Part shown: piece after piece, positions 9,923-18,220 of the stretch | Position numbering within the stretch: position 1 is the stretch's first letter | Layout of the letters: each line of letters begins with the position of its first letter | Assembly (NCBI GenBank): GCA_017459075.1 | Contig: JAFUDQ010000017.1 | Location: 24,506 to 88,505 of the forward strand | Source of the DNA: Bacteroidales bacterium | Lineage (GTDB): Bacteria > Bacteroidota > Bacteroidia > Bacteroidales > UBA932 | Direction: 5' to 3' | Length of the DNA: 64,000 nt | Notes under the pieces: model-generated | Seen by the model: the letters and a program-made list of their open reading frames with translations, nothing else | Database searches by the model: none | Told to the model about the DNA's origin: nothing | Program-made: the position numbers and the translations under genes

Positions 9923-11665
9923 ATGAAAACAATATTCAAAACCGTAGCATGCATGTCACTCCTCCTGCTCAGTTTATCCGCCTGCCAGGAGTTCAAGATT
10001 GACACGCAGATGACTCCCGAAAAGGAAGCTGCTTCAGTGCGCCTGGAAAGTGACGCCCTTGAATCTTACACCATTTCGGCTACGAATCCACAGCCTATTT
10101 CTTTCAAGGTGGCTTCTAACACACCTTGGACCATTTCCCGTTCAGACAATGCAGAATGGCTCGCAGTTTCTCCTGCATCCAGCTCTGTATCAAGTCTTAA
10201 TGTGGATGTTACCGTAAACGCTGTAGAGAACACAACTTATGAAGACCGCAGTGTAACTCTCACCATCAGCGCAGAAAAAGTAGATAAAACATACACCGTC
10301 GTCATTACCCAGAACCGTTTGGGAAAACTCTTTGTCCAGCCTGTAACAGACGCCCTCAGCGCCCTTGGAGCTGATGCAGAGTTCACCATCGAGACCAACC
10401 TTCCCTGGGAAGTTCATTCAAGTGAGGCATGGCTTACATTTGATGAGACTTCAGGTGAGGCAGAAGAGGGTATAAAGACAATAACCGCAACTGCTGAGGC
10501 CAGCAACGTAATAGAGCGCAAGGCTACCGTTACCGTTACCGCAGGTGCAGACACAGAGACCTTTGAAGTAATCCAGAAGGGTAAACTCATTGTTGTTCCC
10601 GTTGCCGATGCAATTGTTGCCGACGGCGGTTCACAGGACTTTACCATCGAGACTGATCTCCCGTGGGAGGCCCGTTCAAGCGAAATGTGGCTTAACCTTG
10701 ACAAGACTTCAGGAGAAGGCGACGGCTCTGTCATTACCGTCAAGGCTACCGCAGACCCCAACACTTCCATCATGCGCAAAGCCAAGGTTACAGTAACCGT
10801 AGGCGGCAAGGAAGAGACCTTTGACGTTACCCAGAAGGGTATGACCCTTGAAATCGTTCCTCCCGCAGAGACTGCAATCGACCGTACGGGCGGTGAGCTC
10901 ATCCTTGATGTAGATGCTTCAATGGAGTGGGAGCCTGTAACAGATACAGAGTGGATTACCGTAGAGAAACTCAGTGCAACCCAGTTCAAGGTAACCGGTG
11001 CATGGAACAACAAGTTCGCACCCCGTACCGGCGTTGTTGCAGTTAAACCTGTATCCACTTCTTACGGCGATGTCAAGAGCGTAATTGAACTCACCCAGGA
11101 TATCAACTTCAAGTTTGAAGGCGACTACGTTATCAATGAAGACGGCTCCATCCGCATCAACAGCGGTGTTAAGACCAGGGTAACCACTCTGGATAATTTC
11201 AGGTATGCAAGCATGACCCTTAAGTTCGGAGACGTCAACTTTGGTACAAAGGGTGAGCTTTGGGCTGTTACAAACGCAGCCGGCTGTAACATTTACAACC
11301 AGCTCTCACTTGGCGGCAACCTTCGTATCCGTCAGGACGGTAACCTGCCTAACTCCGGCAAGTCTACTTACAAGAACCAGAGCCTGTCAGGAATGAACCA
11401 GGAAGCCCTGAATGCCATGACAGAGTATCGCTTTGAGGTTGTTCCCGACGGCACTGTTGACCCGAGCTATGACAACGTATTCTATCATTTTGTAAGATTC
11501 TGGTATAACGGAACCCTTAACACCGAGCTTAACTTCCGCTCTGTATACGAGGACGATCCTACTGCAGCGGGTGCTTACTGGTTCGGCTTCTACAATACTG
11601 TCACTGACGGTACATGGTATGTCGTCAAATCTTGTGACATCACTGTTTACCCGGAAGGAGAATAA
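9923..11665 (+). CDS. Multi-BACON-domain surface lipoprotein
   Basis: About 580 residues from ATG 9923, which starts a lipoprotein signal (lipobox LSAC, cysteine 21). Four BACON-like Ig-fold repeats follow at roughly 40-130, 137-218, 223-305 and 308-393, each with the NxPWxxxxSxxWL core and a closing TxxQ strand; repeats 2 and 3 are very alike. A distinct beta-rich domain of unknown family fills 395-580. BACON domains are common in Bacteroidetes glycan-locus lipoproteins and act as rigid spacers or as binding modules. In this position, after two SusCD pairs, a surface glycan-binding role (SusE/F-like) is likely. No catalytic motif was seen. Confidence 0.85.
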   Translation: MKTIFKTVACMSLLLLSLSACQEFKIDTQMTPEKEAASVRLESDALESYTISATNPQPISFKVASNTPWTISRSDNAEWLAVSPASSSVSSLNVDVTVNAVENTTYEDRSVTLTISAEKVDKTYTVVITQNRLGKLFVQPVTDALSALGADAEFTIETNLPWEVHSSEAWLTFDETSGEAEEGIKTITATAEASNVIERKATVTVTAGADTETFEVIQKGKLIVVPVADAIVADGGSQDFTIETDLPWEARSSEMWLNLDKTSGEGDGSVITVKATADPNTSIMRKAKVTVTVGGKEETFDVTQKGMTLEIVPPAETAIDRTGGELILDVDASMEWEPVTDTEWITVEKLSATQFKVTGAWNNKFAPRTGVVAVKPVSTSYGDVKSVIELTQDINFKFEGDYVINEDGSIRINSGVKTRVTTLDNFRYASMTLKFGDVNFGTKGELWAVTNAAGCNIYNQLSLGGNLRIRQDGNLPNSGKSTYKNQSLSGMNQEALNAMTEYRFEVVPDGTVDPSYDNVFYHFVRFWYNGTLNTELNFRSVYEDDPTAAGAYWFGFYNTVTDGTWYVVKSCDITVYPEGE

Positions 11666-11680
11666 TAACCCGGACAGCTT

Positions 11681-13186
11681 ATGAAAAGGTTTATTTATAT
11701 GATTCTTGCAGCTGCAGCCCTGCTCCCAGGGCTGTGGAGCTGCTCGGATAAGGACGAGAAAGAAGACCTGAAGACCGTTGAGCTTCGCTACCGCGTAGCC
11801 GACAGTTACAGCCTTGACGCTGTGTCTCCGAAGGCCTTCAGCATCATCGTTGCGTCCACTGACCCCTGGACGATAACCAGCGCCCACCCGGACTGGTGCA
11901 TCATCACCCAGGAGGAAGGTGCCGGCTCGGACCCGGAGCTGGTCCGTTACGGCAAAGGAGAAAAGACTTCTGTAAAAGTCCAGTATTACGACAATACAGA
12001 GCTTGACGACCGTACAGACATCATCGAAATCCGCAGTGATTTCTGGCTTGGAAAGAGGGTGACAATTACCCAGAAGGGTATTGCATACCTTAATGTACCG
12101 GAAGAGGATCTCAACCTTGATATAGAGAAAGACGGAGGCGAGCTTTACGTTCACGTCAATTCCAACCAGAATTGGTCTGCCGCCGTTACGTCAGGCAGCT
12201 GGCTTTCCATCGAGGAAGGCGCTACGGGCTCCCTTGACGGCACTGTTACCCTTCTCGCAGAAGAGAATACCGGTGAGAAACGCTATGCAACTGTTGAGGT
12301 TTATGACCGTCATAGTGAGCTTATGGCAACCATCAACATTACTCAGGATGGTGTACAGCTTGATCCGGAGGCCCTTGAAATCCGTGCAGGTTACGACCAG
12401 CTTGCAGCAGACCTCGGCATCGTCTCCAACGGTACCTGGGAGGCTGTCAAGGACAATGAGGCTGATGACTGGTACACAATTGAGAATCCTAAGAATACCG
12501 GTGACGCAACCCTGCACATCACCCTCAATGAGAATACCGGTGAGCAGATGCGCTCCGCAGGCATTATCATCAAGACAGTCGCAGCCAGCGAAGACGACTT
12601 CGTAGTCCAGAGAGTTGTTACCCTCAAGCAGGCATACAAGATTACTCCTCAGAGGATAGTATTCAACAATGACGAGATGGGCAAGTGGAAGTCAGACAAG
12701 ACCAACAACCCTGTATACCAGGCCGGTGTGGGTATGCTGTTCCCTGGCTATGCCCGACTGAACAACAGCAGCATGCCTTTCGGTACTTACACCTTCCACT
12801 GGACCAACATTTCTGCCGATGCCCGCGTACGTCTGTGGTTCTGCTACAGCGACAGCGAGGAAATCAAGTACGACATCAAGGCCGCTTCCGCTGAAACTTC
12901 AGTTTCTGTAAACAAGGGCTCCGGTGCTGCTCCTACACTTACTAATACTAAGGTGGATATCAGCCAGCCTGTAGACATGACCTACAAGTTCGACCCGAGC
13001 GGCTCGCAGTATTGCCACGTTACCTTCCTGCTTAACGGCGTGGAATTCAGCAGCTTCGACTCCAGCGACGCTGTGATGCCTGCCGTTCTCTGGGGCAAGA
13101 GCGTCAATATGTACCTTGGCTGCGAAACCGGCAGCGCCGTACTTGAGTGGTACGAATATACACCTCCTATGAACTGGGACGAGTAA
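11681..13186 (+). CDS. BACON-type surface glycan-binding lipoprotein (predicted)
   Basis: 501 residues with lipobox GLWSC (cysteine 21). Three BACON-like Ig-fold units are visible: about 33-132 (ASTDPWTI...ITQKG), 135-228 (NSNQNWSAAV...NITQDG) and 230-322 (NGTWEAV...TLKQA). A C-terminal beta-sandwich-like region of about 175 residues, rich in W, Y and G, is a candidate carbohydrate-binding module; I do not recognise its family. It starts 15 bases after the previous BACON protein and has the same architecture, so the two look like paralogues of the SusE/F position in this locus. Confidence 0.8.
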   Translation: MKRFIYMILAAAALLPGLWSCSDKDEKEDLKTVELRYRVADSYSLDAVSPKAFSIIVASTDPWTITSAHPDWCIITQEEGAGSDPELVRYGKGEKTSVKVQYYDNTELDDRTDIIEIRSDFWLGKRVTITQKGIAYLNVPEEDLNLDIEKDGGELYVHVNSNQNWSAAVTSGSWLSIEEGATGSLDGTVTLLAEENTGEKRYATVEVYDRHSELMATINITQDGVQLDPEALEIRAGYDQLAADLGIVSNGTWEAVKDNEADDWYTIENPKNTGDATLHITLNENTGEQMRSAGIIIKTVAASEDDFVVQRVVTLKQAYKITPQRIVFNNDEMGKWKSDKTNNPVYQAGVGMLFPGYARLNNSSMPFGTYTFHWTNISADARVRLWFCYSDSEEIKYDIKAASAETSVSVNKGSGAAPTLTNTKVDISQPVDMTYKFDPSGSQYCHVTFLLNGVEFSSFDSSDAVMPAVLWGKSVNMYLGCETGSAVLEWYEYTPPMNWDE

Positions 13187-13194
13187 ACGATTAA

Positions 13195-15015
13195 ATGAAT
13201 GAGATTATGAAATACTTTTATAGAATCGCAATACTCTTTACCGTGCTGATGGCCGTCGCCTGCAAGAAGGACAAAGACGCCCCTGTAGAGCCGGTAGATC
13301 CGGTAGAACCTGCCGTATCCCTTAATCTTAGCTTTGTGCTCCCTGAAGGAGCCGGCAAGACCGTCTGGGAAGCAGGTGACAAAATCATCGTCCACGGCGA
13401 ATATGCCAAGGACCAGGTAACAGTAACTCTTTCCGCCGCTGACATCAGCAGCGACGGAAAGACTGCTGCCCTCAAAGTAGACGGCCTCAGGCCTTACAAG
13501 AGGACGGATTGTACAAGCAACCTTTATGCAGCCTATCCTGCAGAGGCCGTAGACAATCTTACCCACTGCTTCTTCTACAGCAAGTTCAGCGGAACCAATC
13601 AGGAACTCCTGGCTGCATGCAACGACGGCACCACATTCAATTTCAAGCCCGTATGCGGTACGCTTACCTTCTCTGTCGATGAGGCTCTCGGCGTTGATTC
13701 CTATGAGTTCTTTGCAAACAAGAAAGAGGCTGTAGGCTATGAATTCCTTCAGGTTAAGATTACAGACAACGAGACCAATCTTTCCCAGTACAAGGGAGAG
13801 CCTGTCCTGACTCTTACCGGAAACCTTGAGGATGTAACAAAGATTTGCATCCCCAACGGTACAACCCTGAAGGGCGGCTTCACCATGAAGTTCAGGAAGG
13901 ACGGAAAGCCCGTGAAGATTTTCAAAGTATCCGAAAAGGCTGACTTCGTTTCCGGGGAAACCATCGAACTTGGAGACATTTCCGAGGATATCAATGACTA
14001 TGACGACCCCTTCTCTGACGACATCATTGACATCGATGCCAACGGTAACGCAAACTGCTATATCGTAACAGAACCCGGAACATACAAGTTCAAAGCCGTT
14101 AAAGGCAACAGTTCAGTATCTTACCTTGAGGATGTAGACCATGCATCCATCATCTGGGAGACCTGGAACAATCAGGAGGACGTAACTGCCAACAGCATTG
14201 TAGCATCCGTTTCTTATGCCGAGGATTATATGATATTCCACACTCCTGAGACCCTGCGTCCCGGCAATGCCCTCATCGCAGCCGTTGCAGAAAGCGGAGA
14301 CGTTCTCTGGAGCTGGCATATATGGGTTCCCAGGACCGCCATTACAACCAGTTCGTACGGCGATATCATGGGCGCTCCTCTTATGAGCCGCGACCTTGGT
14401 GCCCTTGTCGATGCTGCTTCTGATACAGAGACAGCCCAGTCTTCAGAAGCCTTCGGCCTTAGCTACCAGTGGGGTAACAAGAACCCTTATCCGGCTCCTG
14501 CTGCCCTCAAGAGTTCTTCGCCTGCTACCGTTGCCGGTCTCAAGTCAACAGTGGCTCCCGGGCAGATTACCCTTGCTCAGGCTACCGCCGACCCTACTCT
14601 CCTTGGCCATATCAACAATGGCGACTGGCTGAATGCGGCGGACAATACCCTGTGGTCTGACGATGAGAAGACAATCTATGACCCTTGCCCTGCAGGCTAC
14701 CGTGTGCCTAAGCGCGACTCTTCCAAGCCTTTCTGGAGCAGCAACCTGTTTACTGCCGCAGGATGGAACGGAAACACGACTGTAGGCTGGTTTACAATTG
14801 GTAATCCTGTTGCAACCTTCCCGCTTGCCGGATACCGCGACGACTACGGTGTTAGCGGCTTTACCCATGTTTACGACCGCGTGCTTTACTGGACTTCTTA
14901 TGCTTCATCGGCAGCAAGCGGTTACGGTTCCGATATCCGCTATGGAAGCTCGGCAAAACTGAAGGAATGCCCCAAGGCACGTGCCGGTTATGTACGTTGT
15001 GTTGTAGAACAATAA
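13195..15015 (+). CDS. Lipoprotein with fimbrillin-like N-terminus and FISUMP-like C-terminal domain
   Basis: 602-606 residues; ATG 13207 (MKYFYRIAIL...AVAC) is a better lipoprotein start than ATG 13195, twelve bases earlier. A short EPVDPVEP linker follows the lipid anchor. Residues about 40-110 resemble fimbrillin-like domains (VWEAGDKIIV). The last 230 or so residues match the pattern of the Fibrobacter succinogenes major paralogous (FISUMP) domain: SYQWGNKNPYP, YDPCPAGYRVPKRD, and the terminal AGYVRCV. Such proteins are surface-exposed and of unknown function. Its place between glycan-binding lipoproteins and a GH18 enzyme suggests adhesion to, or capture of, the substrate. Confidence 0.75.
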   Translation: MNEIMKYFYRIAILFTVLMAVACKKDKDAPVEPVDPVEPAVSLNLSFVLPEGAGKTVWEAGDKIIVHGEYAKDQVTVTLSAADISSDGKTAALKVDGLRPYKRTDCTSNLYAAYPAEAVDNLTHCFFYSKFSGTNQELLAACNDGTTFNFKPVCGTLTFSVDEALGVDSYEFFANKKEAVGYEFLQVKITDNETNLSQYKGEPVLTLTGNLEDVTKICIPNGTTLKGGFTMKFRKDGKPVKIFKVSEKADFVSGETIELGDISEDINDYDDPFSDDIIDIDANGNANCYIVTEPGTYKFKAVKGNSSVSYLEDVDHASIIWETWNNQEDVTANSIVASVSYAEDYMIFHTPETLRPGNALIAAVAESGDVLWSWHIWVPRTAITTSSYGDIMGAPLMSRDLGALVDAASDTETAQSSEAFGLSYQWGNKNPYPAPAALKSSSPATVAGLKSTVAPGQITLAQATADPTLLGHINNGDWLNAADNTLWSDDEKTIYDPCPAGYRVPKRDSSKPFWSSNLFTAAGWNGNTTVGWFTIGNPVATFPLAGYRDDYGVSGFTHVYDRVLYWTSYASSAASGYGSDIRYGSSAKLKECPKARAGYVRCVVEQ

Positions 15016-15028
15016 AAACGCTTTCAAG

Positions 15029-16249
15029 ATGCTTCGTATTATAAAAATATTGTTGAGCTTTTGCCTTGTCATGGGAGCCTTTTCCTGTACGCAGGACAAT
15101 AGCTTCAAGATTGCACCGCCAAAGAAGGTGGACGACCCCAGTAACAATACTGGAGGCGGCTCCGGCGGCGGTACTGGCGGAGGATCTGCAGATTCAGACG
15201 CTGCGCGCCTGGCCCGTCTGGGCCAGACGCCGGTAGTCTGCGTCTACCTTACGGAATACACTCCGGAGTCTGAATTCCCGGATGAGACTGAAATCCGTTA
15301 CTATACCCATATCAACTACGGTCACGCCCGTTTTGTAGACAAGAAAGCCGGAACTGGCCTTGAGGTGGCAAATACTGCTTACCTTAAGAAACTTGCCTCT
15401 TACAAAACCAATTACCCCAAGCTCAAGATTCTGCTTATGGTAGGAGGCTGGGGCAAGAATGCCGACGGTTTTTCCATGATGGCCCGTGACCCTGACAAAC
15501 GCAAGGAATTCTGCCAGAACTGCGCAAAGATTTGCGACGAGTACGGGATTGACGGAGTAGACCTTGACTGGGAGTATCCCGGTTACGGGGCAAAGGACGG
15601 AGACTACGTCAACGGCTATTCTACAGAGGATGAGAAGAACTTCACCATCCTTGTGAAGGAACTCCGCGACGCCCTTGGCATTAACAGGCTTATTTCCTAT
15701 GCGGCATCGGACAGTGGCAAGTATATGGATCATAAGGCCGCCCTGGAATATGTAGACTACATCAACGTAATGACCTATTCCATGGGAGACCCGCCATACA
15801 GGCACAACTCTCCTCTTTACAAGTCTTTCCAGAATGCCCGCGGTGGCGCAGAGAGCATAGAAATATTCTATGGGAAGGGCGTCCCTTACGACAGGATGAA
15901 CTATGGAATCGCTTATTACGGCCATGGCGACGGCAATATCTACCCCTCATCTGTTCAGTATCACAGAATCAACCAGATCTTGACCCAGGGTACATGGACT
16001 GACAAGGGTGTAACCCACGATGTTTCCGGATACAACAAGAGGTATTGGGATGCAGTGGGAATGGTTCCTTACCTTGGAGATGCCAGCGGAAGAATGTACG
16101 CAAGCTATGAAGACCTTGAGTCGATAGAGATAAAAATCAAGTACATCAAGAACAAGGGCCTCCTGGGCGCTTTCGGCTGGGAATACCGTGAAGATGAGAG
16201 TACGGGAACCCTCCGCCATGCTGTTTTTAACGGATTAAGAGGAAAATAA
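15029..16249 (+). CDS. GH18 lipoprotein (chitinase / endo-beta-N-acetylglucosaminidase type)
   Basis: 406 residues. Lipobox GAFSC (cysteine 20), then a Gly/Ser-rich linker (about 40-54) and a GH18 TIM barrel. The catalytic signature DGVDLDWE is intact at 175-182, with Glu182 as the expected acid. LLMVGGWG (136-142) and the late GAFGWEYRED are further GH18 marks. GH18 enzymes use substrate-assisted retaining cleavage at GlcNAc-beta-1,4 bonds. The lipid anchor and linker put the enzyme on the cell surface, where it would make oligosaccharides for the two SusCD pairs. Chitinase versus N-glycan endoglycosidase cannot be settled by eye. It is the last gene of the locus. Confidence 0.92.
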   Translation: MLRIIKILLSFCLVMGAFSCTQDNSFKIAPPKKVDDPSNNTGGGSGGGTGGGSADSDAARLARLGQTPVVCVYLTEYTPESEFPDETEIRYYTHINYGHARFVDKKAGTGLEVANTAYLKKLASYKTNYPKLKILLMVGGWGKNADGFSMMARDPDKRKEFCQNCAKICDEYGIDGVDLDWEYPGYGAKDGDYVNGYSTEDEKNFTILVKELRDALGINRLISYAASDSGKYMDHKAALEYVDYINVMTYSMGDPPYRHNSPLYKSFQNARGGAESIEIFYGKGVPYDRMNYGIAYYGHGDGNIYPSSVQYHRINQILTQGTWTDKGVTHDVSGYNKRYWDAVGMVPYLGDASGRMYASYEDLESIEIKIKYIKNKGLLGAFGWEYREDESTGTLRHAVFNGLRGK

Positions 16250-16260
16250 GCAAAATATTC

Positions 16261-16289
16261 TTGATTTATCGATTTAATAGCTATCTTTG
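16261..16289 (+). promoter_or_regulatory. Predicted Bacteroidetes-type promoter for citCG
   Basis: TTG at 16261-16263, an 18-base spacer and TATCTTTG at 16282-16289, matching the TTG / TAnnTTTG pattern. Transcription would start a few bases after 16289, about 40 bases before ATG 16339. Confidence 0.65.
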
Positions 16290-16338
16290 CATCATCAATC
16301 ACAGGTAGAACCGGGAGTATTGGAAAGCCTGAAAGGTG

Positions 16339-18183
16339 ATGGACACATACGAAGAAAAGCAAATACAGGAACTGCCTCTGAGCGTTCCGCTATTCAGAAT
16401 AAAAGTAGAAAACTTTCTCAAGGCTAATGAACTTAGACTTGAGAAAGTTGATTCGTATTTGGCTGTCCAGGATTCAGAAGGAGAAATCCTTGCCAGCGGC
16501 GGTATTAGCAAGGATGTCATAAAGTGTATAGCGGTATCTGAAAAGGCCCGTTCGGAAGGTCTTGCAACCCCGCTTATCTCCCGTCTTATATCCCTTGGGG
16601 CTGAGCGCGGCTATACCAACATCAAGGTGTTTACAAAGCCCGGCAACAGGAAGATTTTTGAAAGCCTGGGCTTCAAGGTGCTGGCAGAGGCTCCCAAGGC
16701 CATTTTCATGGAAAACGGCCGCGGCCTCTCACAGTATTGTGATTACCTTCAGAGATGTCTCGACTCCGCTCGACATGACAAGTCATTTCGACCGGAGGCC
16801 GAAGGCTGGAGCGGAGAAATCTCCTCCACCGTCATAATAATGAACGCCAACCCCTTCCACCTTGGTCACCGGAGCCTTGTGGAAAGGGCAGCGGCACTTG
16901 GCAAGCCCGTGTGTGTGATTGTCGTCAAGGAAGACGCTTCGCGTTTTTCATATCAGGAGCGCCTGGCGATGGTGCGTGCCGGACTTGACGCAATGCCCAA
17001 TGTGGTAGTTTGCGAAGGCAGCGACTATCAGATATCAGCAGCCACCTTCCCCACATATTTTTTGAAGGAACTGACCGATGCTTCCGAGACCCAGATGCGT
17101 CTGGACCTTGACCTTTTCTGCCGCCACATCGCTCCTGCCCTTAATGCCGATGTTCGCGTTGTGGGCAGTGAACCAACCGACGCCCTTACAGCCCGTTATA
17201 ACGCCCTTATGGCGGAAATCCTTCCTTCCCACGGCATTTCCGTACAGGAATTTCCCCGTTTTGGAGATGTCTCGGCTTCGCTCGACATGACAAGTCATTT
17301 CGACCGGACAATAGATTGTCATTTCGACCGGACACCGGGTTGTCATTTCGACCGGACAATGGGTTGTCATTTCGACCGGAGGCCGAAGGCCGAAGTGGAG
17401 AAATCTCCAATCTGCGGCTCCGACATCCGCACCCTTTTGGACAGCGAAGACGGCTTCCGCCAGGCGCTGGAAATGGTGCCGGAAACCACGCGCCCTTATC
17501 TTCTTGCAGACCGCGCAATATGGGCCCTGCAAAAAGAACTCTCCATCCCTTGCAAGCCAGGCCTTGTTGGCCCTGACGGCAGCGGAGCCCATTCAGACAT
17601 GGATTACGCCCTGATGCTCAAAGGCATCGGCGCACTCCGCCCCTGGTTTGTTAAAATGACGGTGGCTGGTTCCGTGGAAGAATTGCGGAACCTTGGCATC
17701 GGCGCAGAAAAAGCAATGCTTGAAGCAACTGGAGGCATCAATACCCACAAAGGTGCAATCTTCGCCCTTGGACTGGCGCTTTTTGGAAAGGACATGGCTA
17801 AGACTGCATCGGCTTTGGATAATGGATCTGCAAAGCATAGGGAAGGCGTTATTGGTGCCATGCAAATGGCAAAAGAAGGCTATACAGACCTGTTCCGCGA
17901 CTGGCTCCCTTATTACAGGTCCGTCAAGAAAGAAGATAGCGGTGTGCATAAGACGCTTCTTCGCATAATGTCATCCCTGGACGATACCTGCGTAATTCAC
18001 AGGGCAGGCTATGAAAGGGCACTGGAGGTAAAGAAAGAAGCATCGGCATTACTGGAAAACTTCAGCCGGGAAGGGCTGGAACTGCTTTGCCGTAAATATA
18101 GAGAAGAGCGCATATCCCCCGGCGGCGCCGCAGATATGCTTGCTTTGACACTTTTTATAGACAGTATAGAAGTAAATAATTAA
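16339..18183 (+). CDS. citCG: CitC-CitG fusion: [citrate lyase] ligase joined to triphosphoribosyl-dephospho-CoA synthase
   Basis: About 614 residues. The N-terminal 130 residues are the acetyltransferase-like domain of CitC (VIKCIAVSEKARSEGLA). The adenylyltransferase domain follows, with NANPFHLGH as nucleotide-binding motif and VKEDASRF. The last 270 or so residues are CitG: GPDGSGAHSDMD and EATGGINTHKGAIF. CitC acetylates the citrate lyase cofactor; CitG makes the cofactor precursor from dephospho-CoA and ATP. The CitC part is interrupted twice, in frame, by repeat-derived peptides (nucleotides 16752-16823 and 17264-17407), the second just before the conserved GSDIRTLL. All recognisable motifs are intact, so the gene may be functional. 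A gene 37 bases downstream encodes an aconitase-family hydratase. Confidence 0.92.
   Translation: MDTYEEKQIQELPLSVPLFRIKVENFLKANELRLEKVDSYLAVQDSEGEILASGGISKDVIKCIAVSEKARSEGLATPLISRLISLGAERGYTNIKVFTKPGNRKIFESLGFKVLAEAPKAIFMENGRGLSQYCDYLQRCLDSARHDKSFRPEAEGWSGEISSTVIIMNANPFHLGHRSLVERAAALGKPVCVIVVKEDASRFSYQERLAMVRAGLDAMPNVVVCEGSDYQISAATFPTYFLKELTDASETQMRLDLDLFCRHIAPALNADVRVVGSEPTDALTARYNALMAEILPSHGISVQEFPRFGDVSASLDMTSHFDRTIDCHFDRTPGCHFDRTMGCHFDRRPKAEVEKSPICGSDIRTLLDSEDGFRQALEMVPETTRPYLLADRAIWALQKELSIPCKPGLVGPDGSGAHSDMDYALMLKGIGALRPWFVKMTVAGSVEELRNLGIGAEKAMLEATGGINTHKGAIFALGLALFGKDMAKTASALDNGSAKHREGVIGAMQMAKEGYTDLFRDWLPYYRSVKKEDSGVHKTLLRIMSSLDDTCVIHRAGYERALEVKKEASALLENFSREGLELLCRKYREERISPGGAADMLALTLFIDSIEVNN
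16752..16823 (+). repeat. In-frame palindromic repeat inside citCG (copy 1, 72 nt)
   Basis: Begins GAGATGTCTCG and ends GAGAAATCTC, with inner arms CTCGACATGAC and GTCATTTCGACCGG. It has the same arms as the intergenic element at 57100-57169. Its length, 72 nt, is 24 codons, so the frame is kept; it encodes a hydrophilic peptide between the acetyltransferase-like and adenylyltransferase domains of CitC. Confidence 0.8.
17264..17407 (+). repeat. In-frame palindromic repeat with four 24-nt units inside citCG (copy 2, 144 nt)
   Basis: Starts GAGATGTCTCGG, ends GAGAAATCTC. Between the arms lie four 24-nt tandem units beginning GTCATTTCGACCGGA at 17294, 17318, 17342 and 17366. Total 144 nt is 48 codons, so the frame is kept; the peptide repeats CHFDRT. 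It sits just before the conserved GSDIRTLL segment of CitC. Confidence 0.85.
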
Positions 18184-18220
18184 AATATAAACAATTAAAA
18201 CATCACTAAAACAAACTATT

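Larger units (their letters stand above)
1..16249 (+). other. Polysaccharide utilisation locus (two SusCD pairs, two GH18 enzymes)
   Basis: Nine consecutive + strand genes with gaps of at most about 30 bases: GH18 (partial), SusC, SusD, SusC, SusD, two BACON-type lipoproteins, a fimbrillin/FISUMP-like lipoprotein, GH18 lipoprotein. The spacing suggests one operon, probably started left of the window. GH18 enzymes cleave beta-1,4 GlcNAc linkages, so the substrate is probably chitin-like or an N-glycan; this is inference. No regulator, exo-acting hydrolase or sugar kinase for the product is visible here. Confidence 0.85.

Noticed and set aside
17294-17389. Four 24-nt units with the look of a small CRISPR array
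   Set aside because: Units are contiguous without unique spacers, lie inside an open reading frame, and belong to a dispersed palindrome family; no cas genes are present.
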